Shown in pieces: positions 8,547 through 17,639 of a stretch of 64,000 bases of DNA. The stretch is from Bacteroidota bacterium (lineage in GTDB: Bacteria > Bacteroidota > Bacteroidia > Chitinophagales > Saprospiraceae): assembly GCA_003045895.1 (NCBI GenBank), contig PZPC01000003.1:1-64000 (forward strand), in the 5' to 3' direction. Position 1 is the stretch's first letter. Each line of letters opens with the position of its first letter. The notes below the pieces were generated by a model that was not told the origin of the DNA, made no database searches, and worked only from the letters and a program-made list of their open reading frames with translations. The translations under genes were made by a program, and so were the position numbers.

Positions 8547-9899
8547 ATGAAACCAAGTATCCCGAAAGGTACCCGCGACTTTTTACCCCAGCAGGTCAAT
8601 CGCCGCAATTACATCTTTGATATTATCCGGCGGGTATTTATCAAGTATGGTTACCAGGCGATTGAAACGCCGGTCATGGAAAACCTGAGTACCCTCACCG
8701 GCAAGTACGGCGAAGAAGGGGACCGCCTGCTCTTCAAGGTCCTCAACAATGGTGACTTCCTGAACAAAGCCGACGAAGCCGCCCTCCGCGAACGCGATTC
8801 CACCAAACTCATTCCCTCTATTTCCAAGCGGGGATTGCGCTATGACCTCACGGTGCCTTTTGCTCGCTTTGTGGTCATGTACCAGAACGACCTGGCCTTC
8901 CCCTTCAAGCGCTACCAGATCCAGCCCGTCTGGCGGGCCGACCGCCCCCAGAAAGGACGTTACCAGGAGTTTTACCAGTGCGATGTGGATGTGGTGGGTT
9001 CCGAATCGTTGAGCTACGAAGCGGAATTGGTTCAGATTTACGACGAAGTCTTTGCACAGCTGGGCATCAAGACGGTGATCCGGATCAACAACCGCAAGAT
9101 CCTGGCCGGGATCGCCGAAGTAGCGGGTATCCCCGAACAGCTGGTGGACATGACCGTGGCCATCGACAAGCTCGACAAAATAGGCATCGAAGGCGTGCGC
9201 AAAGAACTCACCGAGCGGGGAATCGGTGCCCCGGCGATTGCGACCATCGAAAAAATTCTTGCGATCCAAACCTTGCCCGAATTGGAACAGGCCCTGGCTG
9301 CCAGTCCTACCGGCCTGCTGGGGGTAACAGAGATTGCGGCAGTAATGAATTACCTGGAAGGCTACCAACTGACCAATACCCTCCACTTCGATATTACCCT
9401 GGCCCGCGGCCTGAGCTACTATACCGGCTGCATCTTCGAGGTGAACGTGGATACCACCGCGCACCCCGACGTGAAGATGGGCAGCATTGGTGGTGGCGGC
9501 CGTTACGCCGACCTCACCAGCGTGTTCGGGATGCGGGATATGCCAGGCGTTGGGGTTTCCTTCGGGGCGGAACGCATCTATGATGTACTGGAAGAACTCC
9601 AGCTTTTTCCCGCCCAGGACGCGGCGGCACTGCAGGTGTTGTTCATTGCTTTTGATGCGGCCAGTCATCGCTACGCTTTCCGGTGCCTGAACCAGTTGCG
9701 TGCTGCGGGCATCAATGCCGACCTCTACCCCGATCCCGTCAAGTTGAAAAAGCAAATGAAATACGCCGATGACCGGCAGGTACCCTACGTCATCATCATT
9801 GGCGACCAGGAAATGAATACCGGACAACTGAGTTTTAAAACCATGGCCAATGGCGAACAGGAGCAGTTGACCATGGCGGAGATCATCGCGCGGTTTTAG
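8547..9899 (+). CDS. hisS: Histidine--tRNA ligase
   Basis: Class II synthetase charging tRNA-His. The start at 8547 gives the family N-terminus KPSIPKGTRDFLP and a 450-residue protein, the usual length. Visible motifs are motif 2 (FKRYQIQPVWRADRPQKGRYQEFYQCD, near residue 115-140), the HisA motif (LARGLSYYTGCIFEV) and a GGGGRYADL loop with motif 3 (GVGVSFGAERI). The last ~90 residues are the anticodon-binding domain. It sits in a plus-strand run between pheS and gatA, with a 140-base gap upstream and 17 bases downstream. Confidence 0.95.
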   Translation: MKPSIPKGTRDFLPQQVNRRNYIFDIIRRVFIKYGYQAIETPVMENLSTLTGKYGEEGDRLLFKVLNNGDFLNKADEAALRERDSTKLIPSISKRGLRYDLTVPFARFVVMYQNDLAFPFKRYQIQPVWRADRPQKGRYQEFYQCDVDVVGSESLSYEAELVQIYDEVFAQLGIKTVIRINNRKILAGIAEVAGIPEQLVDMTVAIDKLDKIGIEGVRKELTERGIGAPAIATIEKILAIQTLPELEQALAASPTGLLGVTEIAAVMNYLEGYQLTNTLHFDITLARGLSYYTGCIFEVNVDTTAHPDVKMGSIGGGGRYADLTSVFGMRDMPGVGVSFGAERIYDVLEELQLFPAQDAAALQVLFIAFDAASHRYAFRCLNQLRAAGINADLYPDPVKLKKQMKYADDRQVPYVIIIGDQEMNTGQLSFKTMANGEQEQLTMAEIIARF

Positions 9900-9916
9900 C
9901 CGCTAAACAAAATCCC

Positions 9917-11347
9917 ATGCCCCAATTTACCCACTTAGCTGAAGTACAAGCCCAATTGCAAGCAGGCAGCCTGACGACTCAGGCCCTGGTCGACGCCTAC
10001 CTGGCGCGTATTGCTGCTACGGCGGATCTCAATATCTACGTGGAAGTGTGGGCGGACGAAGCACGGGCGGCTGCTCGCCAGCAGGACCAACGCCGCGCGG
10101 CGGGCGAACCGCTCGGCCGGTTGGCTGGCCTGGTAGTGTCCATCAAAGATGTCATTTGCTACAAAGACCACCAGGTGACGGCTGGCTCCCGAATCCTGCA
10201 GGGCTTCCGCTCCCTGTTTTCGGCTACGGCCGTGGAGCGGATGCTGGCCGAAGATGCAATCCTGATTGGGCGCACCAATTGTGATGAATTCGCGATGGGA
10301 TCCACCAACGAAACATCCGTCTACGGCCCCACCCGCAACGCCGCCGACCCGACGCGGATTCCCGGCGGTTCGTCGGGGGCTGCTGCCGTTTCGGTACAGG
10401 CCGACACCTGCCTGATGGCCCTGGGTAGCGACACCGGTGGCTCGGTGCGCCAGCCGGCTGCCTTCTGTGGGGTAGTGGGTTTCAAGCCTTCGTACGGCCG
10501 TATATCGCGGCACGGGCTGCTGGCCTACGGCTCTTCTTTTGACCAAATTGGGGTGCTGGCGCACAACGTAACCGACACGGCGTTGCTACTGGAAATAATG
10601 GCGGGTGCCGACGAATTCGACGGCTCGGCCAGCGCGGCGCCCGTTCCGGCCTACAGCCAGTCTGCCGCCTGGAACAAGCCCGCCCGCATAGCCTACCTGC
10701 GCGCCGCGTTGGAACACCCAGGCCTGGATGTGGAAGTGCGGGAAAATGCCGGGCAATTTCTCGATCAACTCCGCGCAGCCGGACACACCGTAACGGCGGT
10801 CGACTTCGAACTGCTGGACTACATTATTCCGGCTTACTACGTGCTCACCACGGCGGAGGCCTCGAGCAATCTGTCCCGTTACGATGGCATCCGTTTTGGC
10901 TACCGCAACCAGGAAGCCACGAGCTTATTGGAAACCTACCAAAAATCGCGTACCGAAGGCTTCGGTACCGAGGTGAAGCGGCGAATCATGCTGGGAACGT
11001 TCGTGCTGAGTTCCGGCTACTACGATGCCTACTACGCCCGGGCCCAGAAGGTACGCCGCCTGATCGTCGACCGGCTGGAAGCTATTTTTTCCGGGCACGA
11101 TTTCATTTTCCTTCCCACTTCACCCACGCCGGCCTGGCCCCTGGGCGAAAGCCTGAGCGACCCCGTGGCCATGTACCTGTCGGATATCTACACCGTGGCC
11201 GCCAACATGGCGGGCATTCCGGCCATCAGTATACCGAGCGGCATCCACGCTACTACGCAGATGCCGCTCGGTGTACAGTTGATGGCGCCGGCCTTTGCCG
11301 AGGAAGACCTCCTGGCCTTTGCGGCGAGTTTGCCCGTGCCGGGCTAA
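9917..11347 (+). CDS. gatA: Glutamyl-tRNA(Gln)/aspartyl-tRNA(Asn) amidotransferase subunit A (amidase signature family)
   Basis: A 476-residue amidase-signature protein. The Ser-cisSer-Lys triad is present: Lys in VSIKDVICY (about residue 78), the GGSSGAAAVS loop and the nucleophile Ser in GSDTGGSVRQPAAFCG (about 174-189). The next stretch, GVVGFKPSYGRISRHGLLAYGSSFDQIG, is the GatA version of the family. GatA releases ammonia from glutamine for the GatB transamidation step. gatB and gatC are not in the window, so a general amidase remains possible. The gene follows hisS by 17 bases and converges on the GH3 gene. Confidence 0.82.
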   Translation: MPQFTHLAEVQAQLQAGSLTTQALVDAYLARIAATADLNIYVEVWADEARAAARQQDQRRAAGEPLGRLAGLVVSIKDVICYKDHQVTAGSRILQGFRSLFSATAVERMLAEDAILIGRTNCDEFAMGSTNETSVYGPTRNAADPTRIPGGSSGAAAVSVQADTCLMALGSDTGGSVRQPAAFCGVVGFKPSYGRISRHGLLAYGSSFDQIGVLAHNVTDTALLLEIMAGADEFDGSASAAPVPAYSQSAAWNKPARIAYLRAALEHPGLDVEVRENAGQFLDQLRAAGHTVTAVDFELLDYIIPAYYVLTTAEASSNLSRYDGIRFGYRNQEATSLLETYQKSRTEGFGTEVKRRIMLGTFVLSSGYYDAYYARAQKVRRLIVDRLEAIFSGHDFIFLPTSPTPAWPLGESLSDPVAMYLSDIYTVAANMAGIPAISIPSGIHATTQMPLGVQLMAPAFAEEDLLAFAASLPVPG

Positions 11348-11379
11348 TTTTGTGCTGGCGAAAGGCGGCGTCCGGCAAC

Positions 11380-13707
11380 CTACTTCTTCAGGATCAGTTC
11401 TTTGTCCAGGGTGAAGCTTTGCGCAGCTTTGATGTCTTCACTCGACGCCCCCACTTTTACGGTATACGTACCTGCCTCGGCTACCCAATAGGCGCGGTTT
11501 TCGGCAAAGGAGGCCAGTTCGCGGGCCGTCAGCTTCACCTGAATGGTCTGCTTTTCGCCGGGTGCCAAGACCTTTGTTTTGGCAAATCCTTTCAGTTCCA
11601 GACTGGGTTTGTCCATGGATTCGTGCGGAGCCGTGAGGTACACCTGGACGACTTCCTGGCCAGCCACTTTTCCGGTATTGGTGAGGTCAATAGCAACCGT
11701 CAGCTCATCCGCAAACGCGGGGCTGCTCAGCGCCAGGTTGTCGAAAGAGAAGGTCGTGTACGAGAGGCCAAAACCAAACGGGAAAGCGGTTTTTACCCCA
11801 AACGTACTGAAGTACCGATAGCCCACGTAAATGCCTTCTTCGTAGGTTACTTCGGCGTCAAATCCTTTGGACAATCCAGAAAACAACACCTGCTCTTTGG
11901 CGCCAGGAAGGGCTACACCGGGGAAATTTTTGGCACTCGGAACATCGCGGTAGGCGACGGGGAAAGTGGTGGGTAGCTTTCCGGAAGGGTTCACCGCACC
12001 CACCAGCACATCGGCCAGGGCGTTGCCCGCTTCCTGCCCGCCTTGCCAGGCCAGTACAATACCGTCGGCCAGATTTACCCAACTGGCCATTTCAATAACA
12101 TTACCAATATTCAATACGACCAACACTTTCTTACCTTCGGCGTGGTAAGCAGCGGAAACCTGCGTGAGCAGCTCCATTTCTGCTGCGGTAAGTAGAAAAT
12201 CGTCGACTTCTTGCCGGTCCTGAAACTCGCCGGAATTTCGGCCAATGGTGACCAAAGCCAGCTCCGTGGATTTGGCCTTGGCGGCGATAACTGCTGGCGT
12301 TAAGGACAGCTCCGGAAATGGGGGGAGCAGTTCGAAAGGATTTTTCCTGGCGGGTTGTTTGGCCTTTTCCGCGGCCAGGTATTTTTCGTAGTCCGCCGCC
12401 AGTTGGTCGTCAATTGCATAATGGGCGTTGTGTAAGCCTTCTACGAGGGAAATCGTATAGGCTTCGTTCACATCTCCACTACCCGTACCGCCAGCAATGA
12501 ATTCGTAGGAGCCGATGCCGAACGCCGCCAGTTTTTGGCTCGTATCAGTAAGTGGTAGTACGCCCTGGTTTTTTAACAGCACGATCCCTTCGGCAGCGGC
12601 CTGGCGCGCTAGTTGGGCATGGGCTTCCAGGTTGGGGCTATCGGAATAGGCGTAAGCAGCATACGAAGGCGATTCTAAAATGAGCCGGAGAATACGCTTC
12701 ACATTTACATCCAGCGTAGCTTCGTCCAGCGAACCATTTTTCAGGGCAGCCAGGATGGCTTCTTTTTGCGCAGGTACGCCGGGCATCAGCAGGTCGTTGC
12801 CTGCCTTCAATTGTGCGGGTGCGTCGGCGCCGCCAAACCAGTCCGTCATGACCAAGCCCTGGAAGCCCCATTCGTTGCGCAGGATGGTATCGAGTAATTT
12901 TGAGCTTTCGGAAGCGTAAACACCGTTGATCTTGTTGTAGGCACTCATCACCGTCCAGGGCAGTCCTTCTTTGATGGCGATCTCAAAACCACGCAGGTAA
13001 ATTTCCCGCAGGGCACGTTCGCCGATCACCGCATTGACGAGCATGCGATTGGTTTCCTGGTTGTTGGCGGCAAAATGCTTGACGGAGGCACCTACTCCTT
13101 TGCTTTGCAGGCCTTTTACAAAGGCAGCGCCCATATGCCCACTCAGCAGCGGGTCTTCGGAGTAGTACTCAAAATTGCGACCGGCCAATGGATTGCGATG
13201 AATATTCATGGCTGGCGCTAATAAAACATCAGCCCCGTATTCTTTGACCTCTTCGCCCATGGCTTCGCCAATTTGTTCCACCAACGCCGGGTTCCAGCTG
13301 GATGCCAGTACCGTAGCAATGGGGTAGGCCGTACAGTAATAGGTCTTGTCGGTACCTTCCCGGGTAGGGGCAATCCGCAGTCCAGCAGGGCCATCAACTA
13401 AAATGACAGCAGGAATACCCAGGGCGGGAATTGCCAGGGTACTACCCGCAGCGCCAGTTACTTTGTCGGCCTGCTTCGCTGTTGAAATTCCGGGTATATT
13501 CATCCCCGTTCCCACCACCAGATCTACCTTTTCGGCCAGGGTGAGCAGGGATAGCAGGTCGGCAACGCGCGCGTCGATGGGCGCGGCCGGATCTTCGTAG
13601 ACGTCTTGTTTACCGTTGTTGTTGCGATCCATAAAATCGGTAGTTGGTGGGGCGTTACAGGTCCAAACCAGTAAGCTAAGTAGAATAAACTTGAGTAAAT
13701 GCTTCAT
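11380..13707 (-). CDS. GH3 family beta-glucosidase, exported lipoprotein
   Basis: Hydrolyses beta-linked glycosides; likely in the periplasm or on the cell surface. The 775-residue protein starts at 13707 with [17 protein letters not shown], a lipoprotein signal whose Cys lies near residue 17. A short Ca-binding-like run ([14 protein letters not shown]) follows. The GH3 barrel runs to about 360 and contains KHFAANNQE and the nucleophile Asp in [10 protein letters not shown] (about residue 289). The second alpha/beta domain ([17 protein letters not shown]) and a C-terminal FN3-like domain follow. It is divergent from a Nudix-type regulator, with a palindrome covering its promoter, so it is probably repressed by that regulator and induced by a sugar. 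Confidence 0.9.
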   Translation of the reverse strand: MKHLLKFILLSLLVWTCNAPPTTDFMDRNNNGKQDVYEDPAAPIDARVADLLSLLTLAEKVDLVVGTGMNIPGISTAKQADKVTGAAGSTLAIPALGIPAVILVDGPAGLRIAPTREGTDKTYYCTAYPIATVLASSWNPALVEQIGEAMGEEVKEYGADVLLAPAMNIHRNPLAGRNFEYYSEDPLLSGHMGAAFVKGLQSKGVGASVKHFAANNQETNRMLVNAVIGERALREIYLRGFEIAIKEGLPWTVMSAYNKINGVYASESSKLLDTILRNEWGFQGLVMTDWFGGADAPAQLKAGNDLLMPGVPAQKEAILAALKNGSLDEATLDVNVKRILRLILESPSYAAYAYSDSPNLEAHAQLARQAAAEGIVLLKNQGVLPLTDTSQKLAAFGIGSYEFIAGGTGSGDVNEAYTISLVEGLHNAHYAIDDQLAADYEKYLAAEKAKQPARKNPFELLPPFPELSLTPAVIAAKAKSTELALVTIGRNSGEFQDRQEVDDFLLTAAEMELLTQVSAAYHAEGKKVLVVLNIGNVIEMASWVNLADGIVLAWQGGQEAGNALADVLVGAVNPSGKLPTTFPVAYRDVPSAKNFPGVALPGAKEQVLFSGLSKGFDAEVTYEEGIYVGYRYFSTFGVKTAFPFGFGLSYTTFSFDNLALSSPAFADELTVAIDLTNTGKVAGQEVVQVYLTAPHESMDKPSLELKGFAKTKVLAPGEKQTIQVKLTARELASFAENRAYWVAEAGTYTVKVGASSEDIKAAQSFTLDKELILKK

Positions 13708-13720
13708 TGTTTTTTTCTTT

Positions 13721-13741
13721 ATTGTGTCAATATGACGCAAT
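13721..13741. promoter_or_regulatory. 21-bp palindromic operator candidate between GH3 gene and Nudix regulator
   Basis: The arms ATTGTGTCA (13721-13729) and TGACGCAAT (13733-13741) are inverted repeats with 8 of 9 positions matching, around a 3-base centre. The right arm overlaps TATAATTG on the minus strand, a one-mismatch version of TAnnTTTG that would drive the GH3 gene. The site lies about 27 bases upstream of the regulator's own -7 element. The placement fits a repressor site for the GH3 promoter that also touches the regulator's own promoter. Confidence 0.65.
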
Positions 13742-13767
13742 TATAGACTTTTAAAGCTGATATTTAC

Positions 13768-13775
13768 TACTTTTG
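13768..13775 (+). promoter_or_regulatory. Bacteroidota -7 element (TACTTTTG) of the Nudix regulator
   Basis: Exact TAnnTTTG match, 31 bases before the regulator ATG; the palindrome at 13721-13741 ends 26 bases upstream, in the -33 region. Confidence 0.6.
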
Positions 13776-13806
13776 TAAAAATTTATTTGTTCACGCTATT
13801 TTTAAA

Positions 13807-14562
13807 ATGCTAATGAAAGCGCTCCACTTAGAAAAAATTCACCCTGGATTATCCATCGACTGCGTCGTATTCGGTTTGCATGGGGATACCCTCAAGGTGC
13901 TGATCCTGAAGTTGAAAAAAATCGATAAGTGGGCCTTACCGGGTGGATTTGTAGCAGCAACGGAAGCGGTGGATACCGAAGCTGCCCGGATGCTGAAAGA
14001 CCGGACCGGGCTTGACCACCTGTTTTTACAGCAGTTTCACCTGTTCGGCGCCGTCGACCGGAATAAAGTGTCAGACATTCGCAATTTTGTCGACCAGCAA
14101 ATTATCTCCGCAGCGGAAGGGGAAGTTCTCGCGCAGCGCTTTGTGACCATTAGTTACTACGCCGTGGTGGATTACGCAAAAGTTCAGGCACCAACGCCCG
14201 ATTATTCTTCCGAGTTTTGTGAATGGTGTCCGCTGAAAGAACTTCCCAGCCTGATCCACGATCATCGGGAAATAATTGCCAAAGCCTACCAGGTACTGAA
14301 GCGGGATTTGAATTATCAGCCCATCGGCTACAACTTGTTGCCCGATAAATTTACAATGCCGGAACTGCAGGCGGTCTACGAAACCATTTTGGAGAAAAAG
14401 ATTGACCGGCGCAATTTCCGGCGCAAAATGCTCAGTTTTGATATTCTGATAGCGACCGATGAGGTAAGAACGGGCGGATCACACAAAGCGCCCATTTTGT
14501 ATAAATTTGACGAGCAGAAATACCAGGCGGCCATGGTGGGCGGATTGGTTTCGCTGTGGTAG
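13807..14562 (+). CDS. Nudix-domain transcriptional regulator (NrtR/AraR-like)
   Basis: A 251-residue protein with an N-terminal Nudix fold (about 1-150) and a C-terminal winged-helix domain (about 155-235: YNLLPDKFTMPELQAVYETIL, then RNFRRKML). This is the layout of the NrtR/AraR regulators, which sense a nucleotide or sugar ligand. The Nudix box is degenerate: after GGFVAATE the expected RExxEExG reads RMLKDRTG, so hydrolysis is unlikely. It is divergent from a GH3 glycosidase, as expected for a local sugar-utilisation regulator. The ligand is not known. An ATG two codons in is an alternative start. Confidence 0.85.
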   Translation: MLMKALHLEKIHPGLSIDCVVFGLHGDTLKVLILKLKKIDKWALPGGFVAATEAVDTEAARMLKDRTGLDHLFLQQFHLFGAVDRNKVSDIRNFVDQQIISAAEGEVLAQRFVTISYYAVVDYAKVQAPTPDYSSEFCEWCPLKELPSLIHDHREIIAKAYQVLKRDLNYQPIGYNLLPDKFTMPELQAVYETILEKKIDRRNFRRKMLSFDILIATDEVRTGGSHKAPILYKFDEQKYQAAMVGGLVSLW

Positions 14563-14572
14563 AAAATGGGTT

Positions 14573-14610
14573 GTTACAAGGCATTGGCGCAAGCCCCAAA
14601 CCGTTGTAAC
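14573..14610. terminator. Inverted repeat between convergent genes
   Basis: GTTACAA (14573-14579) pairs with TTGTAAC (14604-14610) across a 24-base loop that itself holds a TTGG/CCAA pairing. It lies between the convergent Nudix regulator and phnA-like genes and has no clear T-run, so it is only a weak terminator candidate. Confidence 0.3.
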
Positions 14611-14650
14611 AGTAGGGGGAGTTGGCTATAATATGGCGGCTGGAAGGTTG

Positions 14651-15232
14651 CTACTTCGACTTCTTCACGTACTTCGTCAGCAGCACAATATGCTGCCCGT
14701 CCACTTTGCCTTCGATTTGTTCGGCATTGTCGTGCACCAGGGAGATACGGCGCACGGCGGTGCCGCGTTTGGCGGTAAAGTTGGCTCCTTTTACTTTCAG
14801 ATCCTGGATGAGCACCACCGTATCACCTGCTTCCAGCACGTTGCCGTTGCTGTCGATGTGGATGACGGCCTCGTCGGGGTGGGTACCCGAGCCGTCGGCT
14901 TTGGCCCAGGCGCGGGTGTCGTCGTCCAGGTAGCACGTTTCGATCAGTTCGTTGGGCCACCCTTCGCTGCGCAGGCGGTGGAGCAGGCGCCAGGCCATGA
15001 CCTGCACGGCGGGCACTTCGCTCCAGATGCTGTCGTTGAGGCAGCGCCAGTGGTTGGCATCCATGGTGGTCGGGTCTTCGATTTGGCCGTGGCAGGTGTC
15101 ACACACCAGAACGGTGGCAGGCGTGCCTTCCACCGGCGCGGCCGGCACGGTGTAGGCCAGCAGGCCGTTGGTGGCGCCGCAGAGTTCGCAAGCACCGCCG
15201 CTGCGGGTATTCAATTCACTTTCAATGCGCAT
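14651..15232 (-). CDS. PhnA/YjdM-family zinc-ribbon protein
   Basis: A 193-residue protein. The start at 15232 gives the N-terminus MRIESELNTRSGGACELCG. It carries a zinc ribbon (CELCG near residue 15-19, CDTCH near 49-53) and the C-terminal PhnA domain near 125-190 (DSNGNVLEAGDTVVLIQDLKVKG, then KRGTAVRRI). PhnA was named for the phosphonate region but is not needed for C-P cleavage, and its function is uncertain. It is the last gene of a minus-strand run after nadD, with a 112-base gap. Confidence 0.8.
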   Translation of the reverse strand: MRIESELNTRSGGACELCGATNGLLAYTVPAAPVEGTPATVLVCDTCHGQIEDPTTMDANHWRCLNDSIWSEVPAVQVMAWRLLHRLRSEGWPNELIETCYLDDDTRAWAKADGSGTHPDEAVIHIDSNGNVLEAGDTVVLIQDLKVKGANFTAKRGTAVRRISLVHDNAEQIEGKVDGQHIVLLTKYVKKSK

Positions 15233-15295
15233 AATAGACCGATTAAAATAGGAGGGCTGGCGATTGCCAGAACGACAAAGGTACGACAAGAAAAC

Positions 15296-15325
15296 GGTAC
15301 CCTGGCGGCAGGTACCCTGGCAGCT
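15296..15325. repeat. Two tandem 15-bp direct repeats
   Basis: GGTACCCTGGCGGCA at 15296-15310 is followed directly by GGTACCCTGGCAGCT at 15311-15325 (13 of 15 identical), in the gap between nadD and the phnA-like gene. Meaning unknown; probably a small replication-slippage duplication. Confidence 0.6.
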
Positions 15326-15344
15326 ACACCGCTACCCACAGGGT

Positions 15345-15920
15345 TTACCGGTAAAGTGCGTTTTTTTGCAGGTAATCAAACACCGCGTCGGGTACCAGAT
15401 ACTGTACCGAATCACCCATTTGCAGGCACTCGCGGATATAGGAAGCAGAAAGCTGCATGAGGGGAGCATCCAGGATTTTGATCTGCGGGTGGGTCGCCCA
15501 TTCGCCCAGGTCGTACTGGGGCCGTTGGTAAACGTAGATGGGGTAGTCGCGGAGGATGATCTCGTAGTTTTTCCACTTGGGCAGCGACACGAGGTTGTCA
15601 CCTCCCATAATCAGGACAAATTGCCGTTGCGGATACTTTTCCTTCAGGTAGGCCAGGGTGTCAATCGTGTAGGACGGTTTGGGGAGCCCAAACTCAATAT
15701 CGGAAGCCCGCAGCAGCAGGTTGTCGCCAATGGCCAACTGAACCAGGTGGAAGCGATCGTAGTCGCGGGCCAGGCTCTGCTTTTTTTTCAGGGGATTCTG
15801 TGGGCTCACCACCATCCACACTTCGTCCAGGTCGGTTTTCGTAGCCATGTAGTTGGCAATGACCATGTGTCCCGTGTGAACAGGATTGAAAGAGCCAAAA
15901 AATAAGCCGGTTTTGTGCAT
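15345..15920 (-). CDS. nadD: Nicotinate-nucleotide adenylyltransferase
   Basis: Joins nicotinate mononucleotide with ATP to give deamido-NAD in NAD synthesis. The 191-residue protein has the nucleotidyltransferase signature GSFNPVHTGH (HxGH at residues 15-18) and the C-terminal SASYIRECL motif that replaces ISSSxxR. Its length is typical. It is 14 bases downstream of a small lipoprotein gene that in turn is 5 bases from dnaN, so the three form one transcription unit. Confidence 0.93.
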   Translation of the reverse strand: MHKTGLFFGSFNPVHTGHMVIANYMATKTDLDEVWMVVSPQNPLKKKQSLARDYDRFHLVQLAIGDNLLLRASDIEFGLPKPSYTIDTLAYLKEKYPQRQFVLIMGGDNLVSLPKWKNYEIILRDYPIYVYQRPQYDLGEWATHPQIKILDAPLMQLSASYIRECLQMGDSVQYLVPDAVFDYLQKNALYR

Positions 15921-15934
15921 GTGGGCTATTCAGT

Positions 15935-16390
15935 TCAGGAATCGGGTGCTACTATTTCTTCGGTAGTTGTTGTTTCTCCTTTGGCGATAGGCTGGTCAAT
16001 GCGCCAGCCCTGGGCGGTGAGGCGCAACTGATAGTCGGTATGGTAATCTTCGAAGCCATCGTATTCCGTCGTTTGGCACTGTGCCACGGCGTCGGTAGTG
16101 GTACACTTTATCTGCCGGATGATGATGGGTGTCGCATCGGGGGCTGCTTCGGCGGAAGTCATTACTTCCCCGAGTGCGACCAGGAAGGCCTGCCCGGCCG
16201 GGGTACACCATGCTTTGGCTGCTTCCAGCTGCCCCTGGTTGAGTAAACCGGCATACTGGCGCACGACTTCCTCGGGGCTAACCGGCGGTTCAGCACAGGC
16301 CTGGAACAGGAAGACCAGCAGAAAAACCCCCAGTAGCCAACGCAGGGGAGGAAGAAGCGGCTGGTTCCAATTTCCGGGTACCCAATGCAT
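15935..16390 (-). CDS. Small lipoprotein, DUF4878-like
   Basis: A 151-residue protein with a lipoprotein signal (LLGVFLLVFLFQAC, Cys near residue 32). The mature part looks like an NTF2/DUF4878-type fold: helix PEEVVRQYAGLLNQGQLEAAKAWC, then alternating strands ending YQLRLTAQGWRIDQP. Such proteins are envelope lipoproteins of unknown function, often binding small ligands. It lies between dnaN and nadD with gaps of 5 and 14 bases. The family call is inference from the pattern. Confidence 0.65.
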   Translation of the reverse strand: MHWVPGNWNQPLLPPLRWLLGVFLLVFLFQACAEPPVSPEEVVRQYAGLLNQGQLEAAKAWCTPAGQAFLVALGEVMTSAEAAPDATPIIIRQIKCTTTDAVAQCQTTEYDGFEDYHTDYQLRLTAQGWRIDQPIAKGETTTTEEIVAPDS

Positions 16391-16395
16391 AGTAC

Positions 16396-17511
16396 CTAGT
16401 TGCTGAGCATCACCGGCATAACCAGCATCAGGATTTCTTCTCCCACGGTTTCTTCCGACGGTAGCAGGATACCCGCCCGGGTGGCCGAGCTCATTTCTAA
16501 CTTCACCTCGTCGGATTCCAGGATACCCAGCATTTCTACCAGGAAACGGGCATTGAACCCGATGGTTAGGGGATCGCCGTTGTAGGAGCAGCTGAGTTGT
16601 TCGGTGGCTTCGTTGGAAAAGTCAAGATCCTGGGCCGACACGTTCAGGCTGCCATCGCTGATGCTAAGGATGACCTGGTTGGTGGTTTTATTGGCGTAAA
16701 TGGCAATGCGCTTGAGGGAGTTCTGGAAATCGGTACGGGAGACACTCAGCACATTGGGATTATCGACGGGAATGACTGCGTTGTAGTCTGGGTAGCGGGC
16801 ATCGATCAGGCGGCAGACCAATTCGGTATCGCCAAAGCTGAAAAAAGCGTTGGCTTTGTTGAAAGACAACTTCACCTCGACACCGTCGGGCAACGCACTC
16901 TTCAACAGGTTGAGGGCTTTTTTGGGCACGATGAAGGTCGTAGACACTTCGCTGACCACCTCGCTGAAAGCGTACTTAACCAGCTTGTGGGCATCGGTAG
17001 CTACGAGGACAACCTTGTTGAAGTCGATCTGGAAATAAACGCCCGTCATGGCGGGGCGTAGTTCGTCGGAGCTGGTCGCAAAAAGCGTGTTGTTGATACC
17101 GTGCAACAACGTACGTGCCGGTAGCATGACGGTGTCGACGGTGTCGGCTTCAGGCACGTTGGGGTAATCGTCGCCATTTTCACCTGCCAGTTTGTATTTG
17201 CCGTAGGCCGAGGTAATCTCAATTCCGAAATTATCGTCGTTTACCGAAAAGGTGATGGGTTGTTGGGGCAACGCTTTGAGCGTTTCCAGCAAAATTTTAG
17301 CAGGAACTGCTATCTTGCCGTCTTTATCGGCCATGACCTCGATTTTAGTCGTGATCGACGTTTCCAGATCGGTAGCTGTGATCTGGAGTTGGTTGTTCTC
17401 GATGTGAAAGAGAAAATCCTCCAGGATCGGCAATACCGGATTGGAACTAATGGCTCCACCCGCAACTTGCAGGCGCTTGAGGAGGTCGGCAGATGATACG
17501 CTAAATTTCAT
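16396..17511 (-). CDS. dnaN: DNA polymerase III beta sliding clamp
   Basis: Forms the dimeric ring that tethers DNA polymerase III to DNA. The 371-residue protein shows the three-domain clamp: N-terminal MKFSVSSADLLKRLQVAGGAI, the LPARTLLHGINNTLFATSSDELRP second-domain start near 125, and a C-terminal hydrophobic end (EEILMLVMPVMLSN) that forms the protein-binding cleft. It is not next to dnaA but heads an operon with a lipoprotein and nadD. A TAnnTTTG promoter and a perfect DnaA box lie just upstream. Confidence 0.95.
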   Translation of the reverse strand: MKFSVSSADLLKRLQVAGGAISSNPVLPILEDFLFHIENNQLQITATDLETSITTKIEVMADKDGKIAVPAKILLETLKALPQQPITFSVNDDNFGIEITSAYGKYKLAGENGDDYPNVPEADTVDTVMLPARTLLHGINNTLFATSSDELRPAMTGVYFQIDFNKVVLVATDAHKLVKYAFSEVVSEVSTTFIVPKKALNLLKSALPDGVEVKLSFNKANAFFSFGDTELVCRLIDARYPDYNAVIPVDNPNVLSVSRTDFQNSLKRIAIYANKTTNQVILSISDGSLNVSAQDLDFSNEATEQLSCSYNGDPLTIGFNARFLVEMLGILESDEVKLEMSSATRAGILLPSEETVGEEILMLVMPVMLSN

Positions 17512-17539
17512 AGAAAGATATAATGGTTATGGCAGGGTA

Positions 17540-17547
17540 CAAAAATA
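17540..17547 (-). promoter_or_regulatory. Bacteroidota -7 element (TATTTTTG) of dnaN
   Basis: On the minus strand TATTTTTG matches TAnnTTTG exactly and lies 28 bases before the dnaN ATG. Confidence 0.6.
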
Positions 17548-17588
17548 GGGTTTACTTGGCTATTCTTTCGCTTTAGATGTTAACAATG

Positions 17589-17597
17589 TGTGGATAA
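17589..17597 (-). promoter_or_regulatory. Consensus DnaA box upstream of dnaN
   Basis: The minus strand reads TTATCCACA, the full consensus DnaA box, 41 bases upstream of the dnaN -7 element and 42 bases before the divergent M16-type gene. A single box suggests gene control by DnaA rather than an origin. Confidence 0.6.
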
Positions 17598-17639
17598 GTT
17601 AGTTTTTGAATAATTTCACCCCTTCGTTTAATTAAAAAC

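Noticed and set aside
8583-9827. 414-codon antisense frame over hisS
   Set aside because: Shadow of hisS, which carries all class II motifs.
11348-11379. Terminator between gatA and the GH3 gene
   Set aside because: The 32-base gap shows no stem longer than four pairs.
17512-17639. Replication origin at dnaN
   Set aside because: Only one DnaA box, no AT-rich unwinding cluster and no dnaA gene; promoter control is the simpler reading.
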